Source of the DNA: Hyaloraphidium curvatum
Taxonomy: Eukaryota; Monoblepharomycota; Hyaloraphidiomycetes; Hyaloraphidiales; Hyaloraphidiaceae
Assembly: GCA_025558095.1 (NCBI GenBank)
Contig: JAIVFI010000019.1
Coordinates: 434,001 to 498,000, forward strand
Direction of reading: 5' to 3'
Length of the DNA: 64,000 nucleotides
Part shown: positions 63,752 to 64,000 of the stretch, piece by piece
Layout: each line of letters starts with the position of its first letter
Numbering within the stretch: position 1 is the stretch's first letter
The notes under the pieces: model-generated
Told to the model about the DNA's origin: nothing
The model's input: the letters and a program-made list of their open reading frames with translations, nothing else
The model's database searches: none
Program-made: the position numbers and the translations under genes

Positions 63752-64000
63752 CTAGGCCTGCCTCGACATGGCGGCGGTCGGGGTCATGACCACGTCCGCG
63801 TTGCTGACCGAGTGCGCCGTGGCGAGGGTGTCGACCGACATCCTCCTGTCGCGGAACGACATCCGCCGCGGCTTCTCCTCGGGCGCCGCGAGCATCTCGG
63901 GCTTGGCCTCGGGCTTGGGCTCCTCCGGGGCCGGGGCGGGAGCGGGAGCGGCGGGCGCGGGCTTGCGGAAGAGGCGGTACCCCAGGAAGGCGAGCAGCGC
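63752..64000 (-). CDS. C-terminal end of a membrane-associated protein (partial)
   Basis: The minus strand is open from the window edge to a TAG at 63752-63754, 82 residues. It begins ALLAFLGYRLFRKP, which looks like the end of a transmembrane helix followed by basic residues, then a Pro/Ala/Glu-rich stretch and a Ser/Thr tail (RRMSFRDRRMSVDTLATAHS), with two RRMS sites that fit basophilic kinase consensus. The 5' part lies beyond the window. Not recognised. Confidence 0.6.
   Translation of the reverse strand, partial: ALLAFLGYRLFRKPAPAAPAPAPAPEEPKPEAKPEMLAAPEEKPRRMSFRDRRMSVDTLATAHSVSNADVVMTPTAAMSRQA

Noticed and set aside
1-64000. tRNA, rRNA, CRISPR arrays, prokaryotic promoters or attachment sites
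   Set aside because: None recognised. Gene structure is clearly eukaryotic with short spliceosomal introns.

Overview
The window looks like a piece of a GC-rich, intron-rich nuclear genome from a fungus, most likely an early-diverging, flagellate (zoosporic) one. This rests on gene content: a fungal-type eIF4G, ATG1, EXO84, a NoxR-like NADPH-oxidase activator, a WHI2/YLR108C-type BTB protein, a Drs2-type flippase and PIF1 sit beside a protein with an axonemal-dynein light-chain (p28) region, which only makes sense in a lineage with a flagellum. Introns are many and short (about 37-70 bp, GT...AG). All exon boundaries are read by eye, so gene spans are firmer than individual splice sites.

Positions 1-9720 are a nest of decayed retrotransposons. 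The outermost layer is a minus-strand LINE (3' end near 362, 5' remnant near 8870). It is split by a roughly 6.95-kb Ty1/copia-derived element (1495-8447) flanked by a 5-bp duplication GTGAT, whose two LTRs face opposite ways. Inside the copia element lie a plus-strand LINE (about 2445-5905), itself interrupted by a 5'-truncated LINE copy (4078-4741, duplication AGCTG), and pieces of a second LINE family. A Ty3/gypsy integrase fragment, further LINE scraps and a 296-bp MITE-like insert (519-814) complete the region.

Positions 9721-64000 are a dense euchromatic gene array of 24 genes, several head to head over short intergenic gaps. In order: a P4-ATPase flippase (-); a nuclear-looking protein with an AF4/FMR2-like C-terminal region (-); EXO84 (+); ATG1 (-); a membrane-anchored GH5-like protein lacking both catalytic glutamates (-); a homeodomain factor (+); a mitochondrial HTD2-like dehydratase (-); PIF1 helicase (+); eIF4G (-); NoxR/p67phox-like (-); GINS subunit PSF1 (+); a two-pass membrane protein of unknown function (-); an M2 peptidase resembling animal ACE (+); WHI2-like BTB protein (-); double-hotdog acyl-CoA thioesterase (-); a LARGE-type GT49 glycosyltransferase (+); an FAD monooxygenase (+), a DUF2470 protein (+) and a single-domain Rieske protein (+) in tandem; a SOSS-B-like OB-fold protein (-); a three-FKBP plus TPR immunophilin (-); the AXDND1-like protein (-); a CFIm68/CPSF6-like RNA-binding protein (+); and the 3' end of a membrane protein (-).

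Most genes are housekeeping and unrelated in function. The local groupings worth attention are the FAD monooxygenase/DUF2470/Rieske run (only 24 bp between the last two), the divergent NoxR-PSF1 and EXO84-AF4-like pairs, and the GH5-like pseudoenzyme next to the homeobox gene. No rRNA, tRNA, CRISPR or prokaryotic-type operon signals were seen.
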